Below, piece by piece: positions 16,135-24,273 of a stretch of DNA of 38,390 nt; the first letter of the stretch is position 1; each line of letters opens with the position of its first letter. Origin of the DNA: a virus; the IMG/VR virus record IMGVR_UViG_3300037090_000061, positions 1 to 38,390 of that record; one strand, 5' to 3'. The notes beneath the pieces are model-generated. The model was not told the origin of the DNA and searched no databases. It saw nothing but the letters and a program-made list of their open reading frames with translations. Made by a program: the position numbers and the translations under genes.

Positions 16135-16160
16135 AAAATCTCCTTAATATTTCTCTCCCT

Positions 16161-16231
16161 CGTAGTCATTAGCTCTAGGTCAAGAGTGAGACTAATTGCC
16201 TCATTGCCGCCCCCATACGGATGGGAGCAGC
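16161..16231 (-). promoter_or_regulatory. Two hairpins in the leader of the head-fibre-like gene
   Basis: The 106-base gap 16135-16240 holds an 11-base-pair stem (16206-16216 with 16221-16231, two G-U pairs in the RNA) and a second stem-loop with ATTAG/CTAAT and CTC/GAG arms (about 16166-16195). Neither has a T-run, so they look more like RNA-stability or processing structures than terminators. I see no convincing -10 box here. Confidence 0.4.
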
Positions 16232-16240
16232 GTGAACTAA

Positions 16241-16993
16241 TTAGTCAATTGTTAATTGAACACTGATAGCGTGACTCGAGTTAGCACCCGACATACTGAA
16301 CCCGATGTAGGTTCTGGCGCTTCCAGCGACAAACACACCAACCGCACCAGCAGTCGCAACTGAGGGGCCGACTAATGAACCAACCAAAAAGGTTGAACCA
16401 TCAGAGAGCGCACCGCAGACACCTTTAGTCTGTAACCAACCATAGTTGGCTGCAGGGATAGGTGAGATTGCGATACCGACTGGAGTACCGGTAGCAGCAC
16501 CACCAGTACCTTGAATGACACCATAGTAGGGACTTTTACGAAGAGCCACCGTGGTCGTAGCCGTGGTTAAGGCGGTACGAAGAGGCGCATCTAAGTAAAC
16601 GGTCAGGGAAGCTGCACCAGAAGCAGTGGAGTGATCGATGATCGTGTATTCCTCACCAATGTTAGCCGAAGCCGTACTGGAAGTAGAGACTACAAACGAG
16701 CCTCCGACTAACATTCCAGCGGTAACAGCAGTATTACCATTGGTCAGAACTACTTTGGTATCCCCTTTAGCGGCGGCAGTCGCAACTGCTAAGCCATCAA
16801 AGTCAGTAATAGTGGTGTTGGCACTAGACTGAATCGCGTTACCAACCACTAAAGTTGGAGTGGCGTTATAGCAAAATCTAAACGCTTTACCCGAATCACC
16901 GAACATCAGTTGACCAACATCCGTTACAGCGACAGTGCCGTAGGAATAAGGATCAAACTGGCTGATTATTGGGTTTGCAGAAATTGAAGCCAT
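16241..16993 (-). CDS. Head decoration/stabilising protein, putative
   Basis: A 250-residue beta-rich protein encoded directly after the major capsid gene (24-base gap). It contains GTVAVTDVGQLMFGDSGKAFRFCYN near the N-terminus, VTAGMLVGGSFVV in the middle, and a C-terminal strand-turn series (AVGVFVAGSARTYIGFSMSG). Genes in this place often encode capsid cement or auxiliary proteins. The start at 16993 has AAAGGA upstream. No catalytic motif; the role comes from position and composition. Confidence 0.6.
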   Translation of the reverse strand: MASISANPIISQFDPYSYGTVAVTDVGQLMFGDSGKAFRFCYNATPTLVVGNAIQSSANTTITDFDGLAVATAAAKGDTKVVLTNGNTAVTAGMLVGGSFVVSTSSTASANIGEEYTIIDHSTASGAASLTVYLDAPLRTALTTATTTVALRKSPYYGVIQGTGGAATGTPVGIAISPIPAANYGWLQTKGVCGALSDGSTFLVGSLVGPSVATAGAVGVFVAGSARTYIGFSMSGANSSHAISVQLTID

Positions 16994-17017
16994 ATATTTT
17001 CCTTTCTAATTATTTAA

Positions 17018-18112
17018 TTAAACGGTCGATACTCCTGTACCGCGACCTTGTCGTCTAAATTGAGATCCGCAGTATTGACCGATATAGAAGATCCGACCAA
17101 TTTGACCTGCTTGGTTAGGCAACATCATGTTGGGCATGAAGAACCAACCCTTAGCGGAAGGCATTTCGGCTTTACCGACACCTTCGTAAGTGGAGAATTC
17201 ACTCATGTCAACCTTCTCAATTTTGCCTTTGTATTTCAGAGGCACAACTGTCCGGCCACGAACCTCTTGATAGCGTTCGTTTAACATGAACCAGTTACCT
17301 GCAGTGCAGCGGTCATCTTTAAGAACGGGTTTACCTCTCCAAGATAGAGCGGTGAAACCTAACGCACCAGCTAATTCGACTGGTTTAACAATATCATTCC
17401 CCCGTAAGGAAACTTTATTGTAACCGATTGAACCGTAATCAGCCCGAACCTGGGGAGATAAGAGCTGCTCGTACAAGGACCAGACCGTTTTGGTGGTGAG
17501 GTTCAAGTTGGGTTGTTCGTTGTCTAACCCGACCGCAGAGATCGTATCTTCCAAGGTAGCCATTTTGGCTAGAGTTAAAGCGGTACTCCAAGAAGTACGG
17601 GTACTCTTTAACACGGTGTAGGTGTTGCGGGATTGGCCGCCGATGGTCGCTACATCAGTTGCATCATCGACTAAAGCTCCAAGACCAAGAATTTGATTGG
17701 CTGCGCCTGTCGAATAGACAGCATCACCAATCTTCTGTCCGGCTTCAGCAATCGCTTCCTCGTATTTGAAGGTATCAATGTCAATCGTTCCTTCAGGACC
17801 GGCATTAGCGAAAGATTCAAGCATGATTGAAACGACTGGTTGAGTAAACGCATTGTGGGCATAACTCAAAGTAACGGTCGTATCCGAAGCGGAAGTGGTT
17901 AAGGTCTCTAGACCTGTAAACCATTCTCCGCCACCTGCTGAAGTAACTTTGACCGTATAATCATAAGTCTTCCCGGTCATCTCTTTAGCCATACCCATTA
18001 CCCGAGCGGCATAGGTATTGCCTGTCAAAATGTTATCCACAACTTTAGCGTAGAGTTTACGTTCGGTAAAGTTGTCTACACGATTTGTAAACTGTACTCC
18101 GGAGTAGCTCAT
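17018..18112 (-). CDS. Major capsid protein (HK97-fold type, by context)
   Basis: A 364-residue protein, a usual size for podoviral coat proteins. The N-terminal helix (RKLYAKVVDNILTGNTYAARVM) precedes an E-loop-like beta section (KTYDYTVKVTSAGGGEWFTG). The central helix region (YEEAIAEAGQKIGDAVYST) would be the spine helix, and the C-terminal part (YKGKIEKVDMSEFSTYEG, FFMPNMMLPNQAGQIG) would be P- and A-domain strands. It follows the scaffold gene, as expected, but with an endonuclease gene in between. Its ATG overlaps the stop of that gene (ATGA), with AAGGA six bases upstream, so its translation may depend on reading through the endonuclease frame. Confidence 0.85.
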   Translation of the reverse strand: MSYSGVQFTNRVDNFTERKLYAKVVDNILTGNTYAARVMGMAKEMTGKTYDYTVKVTSAGGGEWFTGLETLTTSASDTTVTLSYAHNAFTQPVVSIMLESFANAGPEGTIDIDTFKYEEAIAEAGQKIGDAVYSTGAANQILGLGALVDDATDVATIGGQSRNTYTVLKSTRTSWSTALTLAKMATLEDTISAVGLDNEQPNLNLTTKTVWSLYEQLLSPQVRADYGSIGYNKVSLRGNDIVKPVELAGALGFTALSWRGKPVLKDDRCTAGNWFMLNERYQEVRGRTVVPLKYKGKIEKVDMSEFSTYEGVGKAEMPSAKGWFFMPNMMLPNQAGQIGRIFYIGQYCGSQFRRQGRGTGVSTV

Positions 18113-18663
18113 AGTATCCTTTCATTTTTATGGAGGTTATGTCCCCATGCCTTTATATTTTTGGGCATTGGCCTTCCATAAGTAATTTTATAATGACACT
18201 CTTGGCAAAGAGTTCGACAATTATTTATGTCGAATCTACCTTCAACATATTCTGACCATGGTTGGATGTGATCTACTTGCAAACATCCATTATGTTGACC
18301 GCAGATTTGACAGGAATAGTTATCCCTTTCAAATACTAATTTCTGTATATCTCTCTTGAATCGACATCTTTGTAGACGATCTTCTTTAGTTCTTCCGTCG
18401 ATATAAGCTGGACAGTTCCTACCAGATCTTGGATACTTACGATAATATTCATCAGTACAAGATCGAGAGCAGAATCTATTTGGTTTATAAAAGTGCTTGT
18501 TGTAAAACTGTTTTCCGCAAATTTCGCAAGTTCCTATCCTATTACCCGGATCTTTTATTAGACTAAGTCTCCAACACTCTCTTGAACAAAACTTAGGATC
18601 AGGTCTAACAGAGTATCTTCTTGCGCTAAATTGCTTCTTACAGTGTTTACAAACTACTTGCAT
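18109..18663 (-). CDS. HNH endonuclease with two N-terminal zinc knuckles
   Basis: A 184-residue protein. Two treble-clef-like zinc modules come first (C5, C8, C26, C30 and C46, C49, C65, C69, each with FCSRxC). A linker (NCPAYIDGRTKEDRL) follows, then a complete HNH domain at 112-160: C118/C121, D131-H132 as the catalytic DH, N147/N148, and C153/C156-H157. This is typical of free-standing phage homing endonucleases, which nick or cut near their own insertion site. It lies between scaffold and capsid genes, shares a promoter with the capsid gene, and overlaps its start. No Shine-Dalgarno sequence is seen at ATG 18663. Confidence 0.85.
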   Translation of the reverse strand: MQVVCKHCKKQFSARRYSVRPDPKFCSRECWRLSLIKDPGNRIGTCEICGKQFYNKHFYKPNRFCSRSCTDEYYRKYPRSGRNCPAYIDGRTKEDRLQRCRFKRDIQKLVFERDNYSCQICGQHNGCLQVDHIQPWSEYVEGRFDINNCRTLCQECHYKITYGRPMPKNIKAWGHNLHKNERIL

Positions 18664-18678
18664 ATATTTGTGACCAAC

Positions 18679-18735
18679 AAAAAACCCACCCGTTGCGGGG
18701 TGGGTCTAAACTGACCACTTTCGTCTATTTTACCA
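18679..18735 (-). promoter_or_regulatory. Composite element, copy 5: extended -10, CAGTTTA motif, strong hairpin with T6
   Basis: Minus strand: TGGTAAAAT (18735-18727), 20 bases ending in TCAGTTTAG, then an eight-base-pair GC-rich stem (ACCCACCC / GGGTGGGT) and TTTTTTG. As a terminator this is the best of the six, and it would insulate the capsid unit from the scaffold unit. If the -10 box is used, its own transcript would have to pass this hairpin to reach the endonuclease and capsid genes. Confidence 0.65.
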
Positions 18736-18739
18736 CAAA

Positions 18740-19564
18740 CTATTGTTCTCTAACAATATCCTCGATTCCTTGTTTGTGGAATTCAGTGTAAGGAACCTTC
18801 TCTGCCGTGTTGGAGGCTCCACCATGAGTCACTCCAGTCACCGGAGCGTTGTAACCTGCTGGTTGCTCATTAGGGGCTTTGAAGTGTTCGTAGAAGATCT
18901 CTTTTAAATTAGAGATAGCATCCAGACCTTTAGTCTGACGATCCTGGTTGACTTCCATCATCGTTTTAAAGAGTTCAACTCTAAACTGTTTACCCTCATC
19001 GTGAGGATAATCTTCTTCTTTACCATTAACCATTACTTTAATTACTTCATTGTCTTCAGGATCAACCGTCGGTATCTTACCAGCCTTAGTCAATTCCCCA
19101 ATCTGGGTATCCCAATACTTGTTGATATTTGTAGTAAAGTTCTTCTGGGTTTCTTCCTGAGTCTTGGCTTGTTCTTGTTCGGCTTTCTCAGACTCGGCCA
19201 GGTCGTTCTTGATCTTCTCGTGAGTCTTTTCAGCCGTATAGTCTAGGGCTTCTTGCCAGGTGGGTTGTCTTCCTTCTTTACCCCAAGGGGTATCGTCTAC
19301 CTTCTCTTCTTTATTCAACCCAAACGCTGTAGAAAGTTTACCCACCATTTCCTGAGACATCTTTTCAGTTTGGGTAGAGACCTCAGTTTTAAGCGCAGCA
19401 ATCTCAGCCTTAAGTGCTTCCACATCTTCATGGGATTCAGGTTTCTCTTCTACTTTGGGTTCTTCCTTAGGCTCCTCTTTTGGCTCTTCCTTAACCTCTT
19501 CTTTGACCGCTTCAGCTACAACATCCTCTAAATCCTCAGTGTGCAGGTCTTTTTTCTTAGCCAT
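18740..19564 (-). CDS. Scaffolding protein
   Basis: A 274-residue, highly charged and helical protein. The N-terminus has a Lys/Glu/Pro repeat (KEEPKEEPKEEPK, about 24-40), then a coiled coil (VEALKAEIAALKTEVSTQTEKM), and helical segments rich in Glu/Gln/Lys (KIKNDLAESEKAEQEQAKTQ). It ends in a short basic-acidic helix. Composition, size and place between portal and capsid genes are those of phage scaffold proteins, which organise coat subunits and leave before or during packaging. No protease domain is seen and no separate protease gene is recognised, so the scaffold may exit intact. Confidence 0.8.
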   Translation of the reverse strand: MAKKKDLHTEDLEDVVAEAVKEEVKEEPKEEPKEEPKVEEKPESHEDVEALKAEIAALKTEVSTQTEKMSQEMVGKLSTAFGLNKEEKVDDTPWGKEGRQPTWQEALDYTAEKTHEKIKNDLAESEKAEQEQAKTQEETQKNFTTNINKYWDTQIGELTKAGKIPTVDPEDNEVIKVMVNGKEEDYPHDEGKQFRVELFKTMMEVNQDRQTKGLDAISNLKEIFYEHFKAPNEQPAGYNAPVTGVTHGGASNTAEKVPYTEFHKQGIEDIVREQ

Positions 19565-19572
19565 ATATCCTT

Positions 19573-19597
19573 TCGCTAAATTGCGATAATTTTACTA
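19573..19597 (-). promoter_or_regulatory. Degenerate relative of the composite element
   Basis: Minus strand TAGTAAAAT (19597-19589) followed closely by TCGCAATTTAGCGA, a four-base-pair stem that contains the AATTTA motif in its loop, then AAAGGAT before the scaffold ATG. It keeps the parts of the six-copy element but lacks the TG of the extended -10 and the normal spacing. Confidence 0.35.
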
Positions 19598-19600
19598 AAC

Positions 19601-19795
19601 TTATTCTTCTTTAGATTCAGACTTCTTGTCTTTGGCATCCTCTTTATCCTTACCTTTACCTTTTTCGTTCGCATATCTCGCAGCGATTGCACGTTGGGCC
19701 ATTTCCTTAGAATCTGACTTACCGACGACTTTACCGGAGTCTTTCTTAGTAATAGCGGTTTTACCGTTAGGTAGTGTCTTTAAACTGTATGGCAT
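19601..19795 (-). CDS. Small basic head-region protein
   Basis: A 64-residue protein. The first 40 residues (MPYSLKTLPNGKTAITKKDSGKVVGKS) form a short beta-hairpin domain followed by a helix (KEMAQRAIAARYANEKG), and the tail is a Lys/Glu/Asp repeat. Very similar small proteins are common near portal genes of phages, from memory, and their role is not established. AGGAG lies six bases before ATG 19795. It lies between portal and scaffold genes. Confidence 0.65.
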   Translation of the reverse strand: MPYSLKTLPNGKTAITKKDSGKVVGKSDSKEMAQRAIAARYANEKGKGKDKEDAKDKKSESKEE

Positions 19796-19821
19796 AATAT
19801 CTCCTTTAATATGAATACATT

Positions 19822-21828
19822 TTACACCAATGAGTTACTGGGTTGAGGTGGTAGAACATTTACTTGAGCGGTGTTACCCGGTTGGGGATTGCCTGTAATT
19901 GGCCCTGCTGCTTGAGGATTAGGAGGCGCAAACTGAGCTGCTGGAGGCGCACCGGGGACAGGGGCTTGACCTGGGGGTAGACCGGGTTGAGCGGGTTGCT
20001 GAGCTAAGGCTCCGGCCATTGCGTTAGTATCCTGTAAACCCATAGCGTACTTAGCCATGTATCCTTGGGGGTCAGACATAAATGTAAGCAGTTTCTCAGT
20101 CCTACCCTGGGGATCGGATACGCCGAGATCTTTATAAAAAGTGAGGGGATCAATCATCTTAAGTTTAGCCATGTCAATCGCTTGCTGTTTGGCCTTCACT
20201 TTATCTGTCCCTGAAGCTGTAATAACTACTTCCATGCCATCATCTACCATATCCCGATTTAATCTAGTAAATATAGTCTCTCCATTTGGACCCATCGTCT
20301 TTTTAAACTTATCCTCGGTATATCTTAATTTAATAAACTGTAAGATCCATTCAGCCATCCTTCTAGAGGCGTTGTTGATAGTTTCCTCTGTTAAGTCATC
20401 AGCCCGAGTAAAGTCACCCTCACGACTTAGTTGATTGTTAGTAGCCACTTCTGATGAGGGTTGACCCCTAACTGTCCCGTTGACACCCATCTTAGCGAAT
20501 AGGCGTTGTTCAGAGAGAGCTAGGTCATTAAAGGCTTGACTAGAAGGTTGCTCACCGGGAATGAACGAGTGGACATTATTCACGTTACCTTCGACTACCA
20601 TATCGGCATCGGGATCGGTCATGTCTAGTTCTTCAATGTCTTCTGTTTTAAGACCTGAATCAGTCGAGAAGATGTGTTTACCTCTAGCCCTGTCCAGCAT
20701 TTCACTGATCTGACGACCTCGTTTATCATGCTCTTCTTGTAAAGGGATAGCTTGTTCAACAATTGAAGTCTCATCCAGAGGTTGTTTGCCCCATTGATCG
20801 TAACCCATGAAAATATACGGTTTGGAGGGATGGTCAAAGTAGTTATAAAAGACTTTCTCAGTCGGGATCGGTTGGCCGGTAGCGATAGCCAGTCTCACAC
20901 TTAATTCATCGACGTTACCTTTAATCTTAGTCTGTCCTTCCCAGTCGTAGTTAGGATCTTTAATCTTGTCAAAGACAAAGTCTTTATACAACCACCCAAC
21001 ACAGGCCTGACGTTCAAAGGTGGATTCGCCATTCTCTTTGGTCTGCTCTAAATGGTCAAACCAGATCTCAGTAATCTTAACTTTAGTATTCATCCCGGCT
21101 TCGTTGTTCTCGTTCTTACCCCCATCGTCAAAGACACCATATCTTCGGAGCGCAGCGTAGAGTTTCTGTTCTTTCTTAGGGAACATCATCACTAACTCTT
21201 TAACGGAATAGTTAGGCACATACTCAGCAATAAACTGCATATGATCGGGATCTAGATCGGGTGAGGTGTAGTCTAAAACTAGGTTCTCAGGGAATACCCA
21301 TCTAAAGTTATAATCTCCAATTACCGGATCCCAATAGGGCTTAATCGCACCCAATAACAGAACTTGGAGGTGTTTAAAAGACATCCCCAGAACCTTACGA
21401 CGTTCGGCCTTCTTAATATCCGAATCTATATATTTGGAAAGCATCTCTGAGGTGTCTTTAGATTGAGGATTGTCCGAACCAGGAGAGGTGATAATATCCG
21501 GCATCTGACTTAAAGCGATAGGTTTAAGATAAGCGATAGCTTCGTATAAGAGATTATCTTGGAACCTGGACTCATACTCTTTTAACTTACGCTCCCTTAA
21601 CTGCTTGCCAAAGAAGTAAGACCACATCTTCTCCCGGCGTTCTTTCAAACTATATTCTTTGTTGTAGAAGGTTTCGGAGTCTTTAATTAGCTTGTTAGCA
21701 GTTCTGGCAAAGGTGTCATCTGAAAGAGAGATTGATAGTCCATCCCGTTTCTCAATAACAGAGTTCTCTGGTCTAACCTCTTGTCCAATCGTTTTATTGT
21801 ATGCGTCAGTGAAGGAATTATCGGACAT
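19822..21828 (-). CDS. Portal protein (podoviral type)
   Basis: A 668-residue protein. The N-terminal 120 residues are helical and charged (YSLKERREKMWSYFFGK), and the middle has portal-like wing and stem segments (YNFRWVFPENLVLDY, QACVGWLYKDFVFD). A clip/stem helix region at about 430-500 includes QRLFAKMGVNGTVRGQPSSEV and ADDLTEETINNASRRMAEWILQF. The last 65 residues are Pro/Gln-rich and probably disordered. It forms the dodecameric DNA channel at one capsid vertex and binds the terminase. It follows the terminase and zinc-ribbon genes in usual order, starts at 21828 with GGAG upstream, and is preceded by composite element copy 6. Confidence 0.85.
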   Translation of the reverse strand: MSDNSFTDAYNKTIGQEVRPENSVIEKRDGLSISLSDDTFARTANKLIKDSETFYNKEYSLKERREKMWSYFFGKQLRERKLKEYESRFQDNLLYEAIAYLKPIALSQMPDIITSPGSDNPQSKDTSEMLSKYIDSDIKKAERRKVLGMSFKHLQVLLLGAIKPYWDPVIGDYNFRWVFPENLVLDYTSPDLDPDHMQFIAEYVPNYSVKELVMMFPKKEQKLYAALRRYGVFDDGGKNENNEAGMNTKVKITEIWFDHLEQTKENGESTFERQACVGWLYKDFVFDKIKDPNYDWEGQTKIKGNVDELSVRLAIATGQPIPTEKVFYNYFDHPSKPYIFMGYDQWGKQPLDETSIVEQAIPLQEEHDKRGRQISEMLDRARGKHIFSTDSGLKTEDIEELDMTDPDADMVVEGNVNNVHSFIPGEQPSSQAFNDLALSEQRLFAKMGVNGTVRGQPSSEVATNNQLSREGDFTRADDLTEETINNASRRMAEWILQFIKLRYTEDKFKKTMGPNGETIFTRLNRDMVDDGMEVVITASGTDKVKAKQQAIDMAKLKMIDPLTFYKDLGVSDPQGRTEKLLTFMSDPQGYMAKYAMGLQDTNAMAGALAQQPAQPGLPPGQAPVPGAPPAAQFAPPNPQAAGPITGNPQPGNTAQVNVLPPQPSNSLV

Positions 21829-21848
21829 TTAACTCCAGATACTATAAT

Positions 21849-21895
21849 GCCACCCGATTAGGAGTGGCTAAATTACCGTTCTTTCAATTTTACCA
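21849..21895 (-). promoter_or_regulatory. Composite element, copy 6: extended -10, TAATTTA motif, hairpin
   Basis: Minus strand: TGGTAAAAT (21895-21887) within the last codons of the zinc-ribbon gene, 18 bases ending in GGTAATTTAG (which includes that gene's stop codon), then a stem with arms GCCAC and GTGGC and the portal Shine-Dalgarno. There is no T-run, so this copy is unlikely to terminate transcription. Confidence 0.55.
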
Positions 21896-22122
21896 TATTC
21901 GTAGACTGGTTGCACAAACCCTTCAATTACGTAAACTGAATCACAATCCCGGTTCTTACATTTTATTGTAATCGGAAAGACCATCTCTAGTTGACCGGGA
22001 ACTAATTGAACGATTGAGCCATGATATTGAAACAAACCGCACTGACATTGAGGACAAAAGAAAAGGTGAGATTGCTCTGTATCGTGCCTTAACCAGACTG
22101 AAGTATAAACTCGTTTACCCAT
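21868..22122 (-). CDS. Zinc-ribbon protein of the packaging cluster
   Basis: An 84-residue protein with FCPQCQC (about 22-28) and CKNRDC (about 54-59) as two Cys pairs of a zinc ribbon, joined by beta strands (YHGSIVQLVPG). Small zinc ribbons between terminase and portal genes occur in other phages; their role is not established. The start at 22122 has no Shine-Dalgarno sequence but lies six bases after TATAAT, so a leaderless start is likely. Its 3-prime end overlaps the promoter part of composite element copy 6. Confidence 0.7.
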   Translation of the reverse strand: MGKRVYTSVWLRHDTEQSHLFFCPQCQCGLFQYHGSIVQLVPGQLEMVFPITIKCKNRDCDSVYVIEGFVQPVYEYGKIERTVI

Positions 22123-22134
22123 ATTGATATTATA
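22123..22134 (-). promoter_or_regulatory. TATAAT-N6-ATG promoter of a putatively leaderless mRNA
   Basis: The 14-base gap after the terminase stop consists of GG, TATAAT (22134-22129) and six further bases before the zinc-ribbon ATG. There is no room for a Shine-Dalgarno sequence. Confidence 0.55.
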
Positions 22135-22136
22135 CC

Positions 22137-23603
22137 TTAATTACCCCAATCTCTTTTTGATTTACGTGATCCGGTAGCCCAAGCGTCTAAGTCAACTCTC
22201 ATTAAAGGTCTTTTATTCTTAACGTGAGGCATTTTAATCTCACTGGAGTGAGTAGCTCCTACTTTAGAATCTACCCATGTTTGGTGCTGAATCCCGTAAG
22301 AAGCACTGTCGATTCCATGATCTTCAAGATCTGAATTTAAATCGTTAATATCGTTTGGGTCTGGTTCCATTAAGGGAATCGTTCTAATCAAGTTGGGACA
22401 GGCTCTCGTAACCATCCAATAAGGTAGTCCGTCCTCAGCCATCCTAACCCAGTTATCTATAGCTGCCCATCTAGATACCCGCTTATTTGAAGCAGCCATC
22501 ATGTTTGGTTGAGATCCAGTTAAATCTCTAAATGAATACCTAAACTGATCTATCACTGACAGAGATCCATCTGACTGTGGTGTTTCCATTGAGGGATCAC
22601 AATAAGTCTTACTTATAGTCTTGTAGTCTATTAACTTGGTTATGTGTTCAGCGTGTTCATAAGGCGATTTATTAGTATCATAAACTTCATTAAAAGTGAT
22701 AATCCGGTTAAACTTCTTTCCCTCGTATTCAATGGGTACAATGCAATGGGCATACCAAGCGAAAGGCGCAGCCCTACCCCAGTCAATCGTCCCAAACCTT
22801 TTATACTTATCCTGAGGTATAAAGATACCATCTAAAACATGGGTTCTTGGACTCCATGTGGGGAAGAATCTACCCGCTGACTCCTCAAATGAAGCCATAT
22901 ATTCTTGGTTAAAGAACGGTAGTTTGCCCTTTTCAATCGCCTCTTCCCGTTGCTTGTCGATATATTTAACAAACTCTATTCTTTGGATAGATCCCTCAGG
23001 CCAAGACATATTGTCATAACTGGTAAAGTGCCATGTTTCCCAATCTTCACTTTGTTTAATATCTTTGCCAAAAGTATTTATCTCGTGACTATGATCCCCT
23101 CTTAAGGCGAAGTCGTGGAACCAGTTGAGTCCTTTAGGTGTCCCGATATATAGTTGTCGGTGATAGGGTGAGTCCGCTAAAGCTGGCTTTATGGTATCAA
23201 ATGCTTCTTCTTTAACATCGGCAACCTCATCCCAAATAACTAAATCTAATCCCGAACCCCGAAGAGAATTATAGTTGTCTGATCCCTTTAACCTAATCCA
23301 TGAATTGTTTAACTTAACGTGTAGAGATAGCTCAGAATCGTCTTTTTTAATCAGTCCTGCTTGTACATAAGGCATGAAGTATTTAGTTATGTCGGGATCA
23401 ATCCAATATATTTCCTTAGCCTGTCGATATTGAGGTAGGATAATCCAAATGATTTGATCTTTTAATTGAAAGGCTCTGGCTAGGGCTTCATTTAATCCCA
23501 AAGCTGACTTACCAAACCTTCTACCGGCAACAACTACTCTATTCTGCGCTCTACTCTGGTGAATCTTTATCTGATTAGCGTGTGGTTCATAAAGAGAATC
23601 CAT
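22137..23603 (-). CDS. terL: Terminase large subunit
   Basis: A 488-residue packaging motor. The ATPase part has a Walker A motif GRRFGKSA at 27-34 and Walker B LVIWDE at 121-126, followed by the coupling motif region IGTPKG (153-158). The nuclease part has the RNase H-like acid in GTIDWGRAAP (D274), YCDPSM (D336) and a late Asp in HGIDSASYG. It pumps DNA through the portal and cuts it. The start at 23603 gives the expected short N-terminus before Walker A, with only a weak Shine-Dalgarno sequence (AGG). A 98-base gap separates it from the small terminase gene; I see no clear signal in it. Confidence 0.92.
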   Translation of the reverse strand: MDSLYEPHANQIKIHQSRAQNRVVVAGRRFGKSALGLNEALARAFQLKDQIIWIILPQYRQAKEIYWIDPDITKYFMPYVQAGLIKKDDSELSLHVKLNNSWIRLKGSDNYNSLRGSGLDLVIWDEVADVKEEAFDTIKPALADSPYHRQLYIGTPKGLNWFHDFALRGDHSHEINTFGKDIKQSEDWETWHFTSYDNMSWPEGSIQRIEFVKYIDKQREEAIEKGKLPFFNQEYMASFEESAGRFFPTWSPRTHVLDGIFIPQDKYKRFGTIDWGRAAPFAWYAHCIVPIEYEGKKFNRIITFNEVYDTNKSPYEHAEHITKLIDYKTISKTYCDPSMETPQSDGSLSVIDQFRYSFRDLTGSQPNMMAASNKRVSRWAAIDNWVRMAEDGLPYWMVTRACPNLIRTIPLMEPDPNDINDLNSDLEDHGIDSASYGIQHQTWVDSKVGATHSSEIKMPHVKNKRPLMRVDLDAWATGSRKSKRDWGN

Positions 23604-23701
23604 ATTCTAGGCCTGTTTTAGGGGTTTTTATTGATTTCATCCGTGCGGTGACGAATTGTGCCTTTTAATCAAGAGAGTGTTTTTAATTAACTCCAAATAA
23701 A

Positions 23702-24028
23702 CTAAGTATTATCGGATTGTTTTAGTGAAGAATGGAAGTTTACTGTGATTTCTCCCGTATTATTGACCGTACTACTTTGATTTGGCTTACCCTCTAACCT
23801 ATCGCCAATCTCTTGAATGGCTCTAACATTGCCCTTCCTGGCCTGTTGCATCAATGACTTAGCCACAATCTTCTTTATTGGTGTGCCGTCTGCCTCTTCT
23901 TCTTCCATAGCCAGTTTAATCTCGCCAGTCCAAGTCCATTCTTTTTTAGGAGGGCCGTTTCTATTTATGTTCTCTGGGTGGGCATTAAATCCTGCTACTG
24001 GTTTCATAGATAATTCATTGTTATTCAT
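23702..24028 (-). CDS. Terminase small subunit-like protein
   Basis: A 108-residue protein from ATG 24028. It has an N-terminal basic segment (AHPENINRNGPPKKEW), a helical centre (GEIKLAMEEEE...KKIVAKSLMQQARKGNVRAIQEIGDRLEGKPNQ) and a Ser/Thr tail. The pattern NINRxGPPKK...A..GNxxAIxEIxDRxEGKP is that of DUF5681-type proteins often encoded beside large terminases. The gene position supports a DNA-recognition role in packaging. An in-frame TTG at 24043 lies within the last codons of the upstream gene and is less likely as a start. Confidence 0.7.
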   Translation of the reverse strand: MNNNELSMKPVAGFNAHPENINRNGPPKKEWTWTGEIKLAMEEEEADGTPIKKIVAKSLMQQARKGNVRAIQEIGDRLEGKPNQSSTVNNTGEITVNFHSSLKQSDNT

Positions 24029-24272
24029 CCAATATACTATCAAAATATTTTAATATTTTCTTATTCATCTTATCCTTTATTCTCTTTTCTCTAAATTGTC
24101 TTTTTTTTGCCCGCTTTATATCTTTCCCCACTTTATTTAAGATTAAATTAGACATTTCCACATTTGAATTGCGTGGTGAATCAAATAATTTCCAATCTCT
24201 TATTTCATTTTGATCTGTTTCAATGTTTGAATAGTGGTCTGGTTTTCCTTCACTGTCTAAAAAATTACCCAT
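24021..24272 (-). CDS. Small charged helical protein ending in FDSILDE
   Basis: An 83-residue protein from ATG 24272, with a charged helical second half (KDIKRAKKRQFREKRIKDKMNKKILKYF split by no obvious domain). Its last seven residues, FDSILDE, are identical to the last seven of the next gene upstream. It overlaps the small-terminase start by eight bases. Function unknown; perhaps a packaging accessory. Confidence 0.55.
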   Translation of the reverse strand: MGNFLDSEGKPDHYSNIETDQNEIRDWKLFDSPRNSNVEMSNLILNKVGKDIKRAKKRQFREKRIKDKMNKKILKYFDSILDE

Positions 24273-24273
24273 A

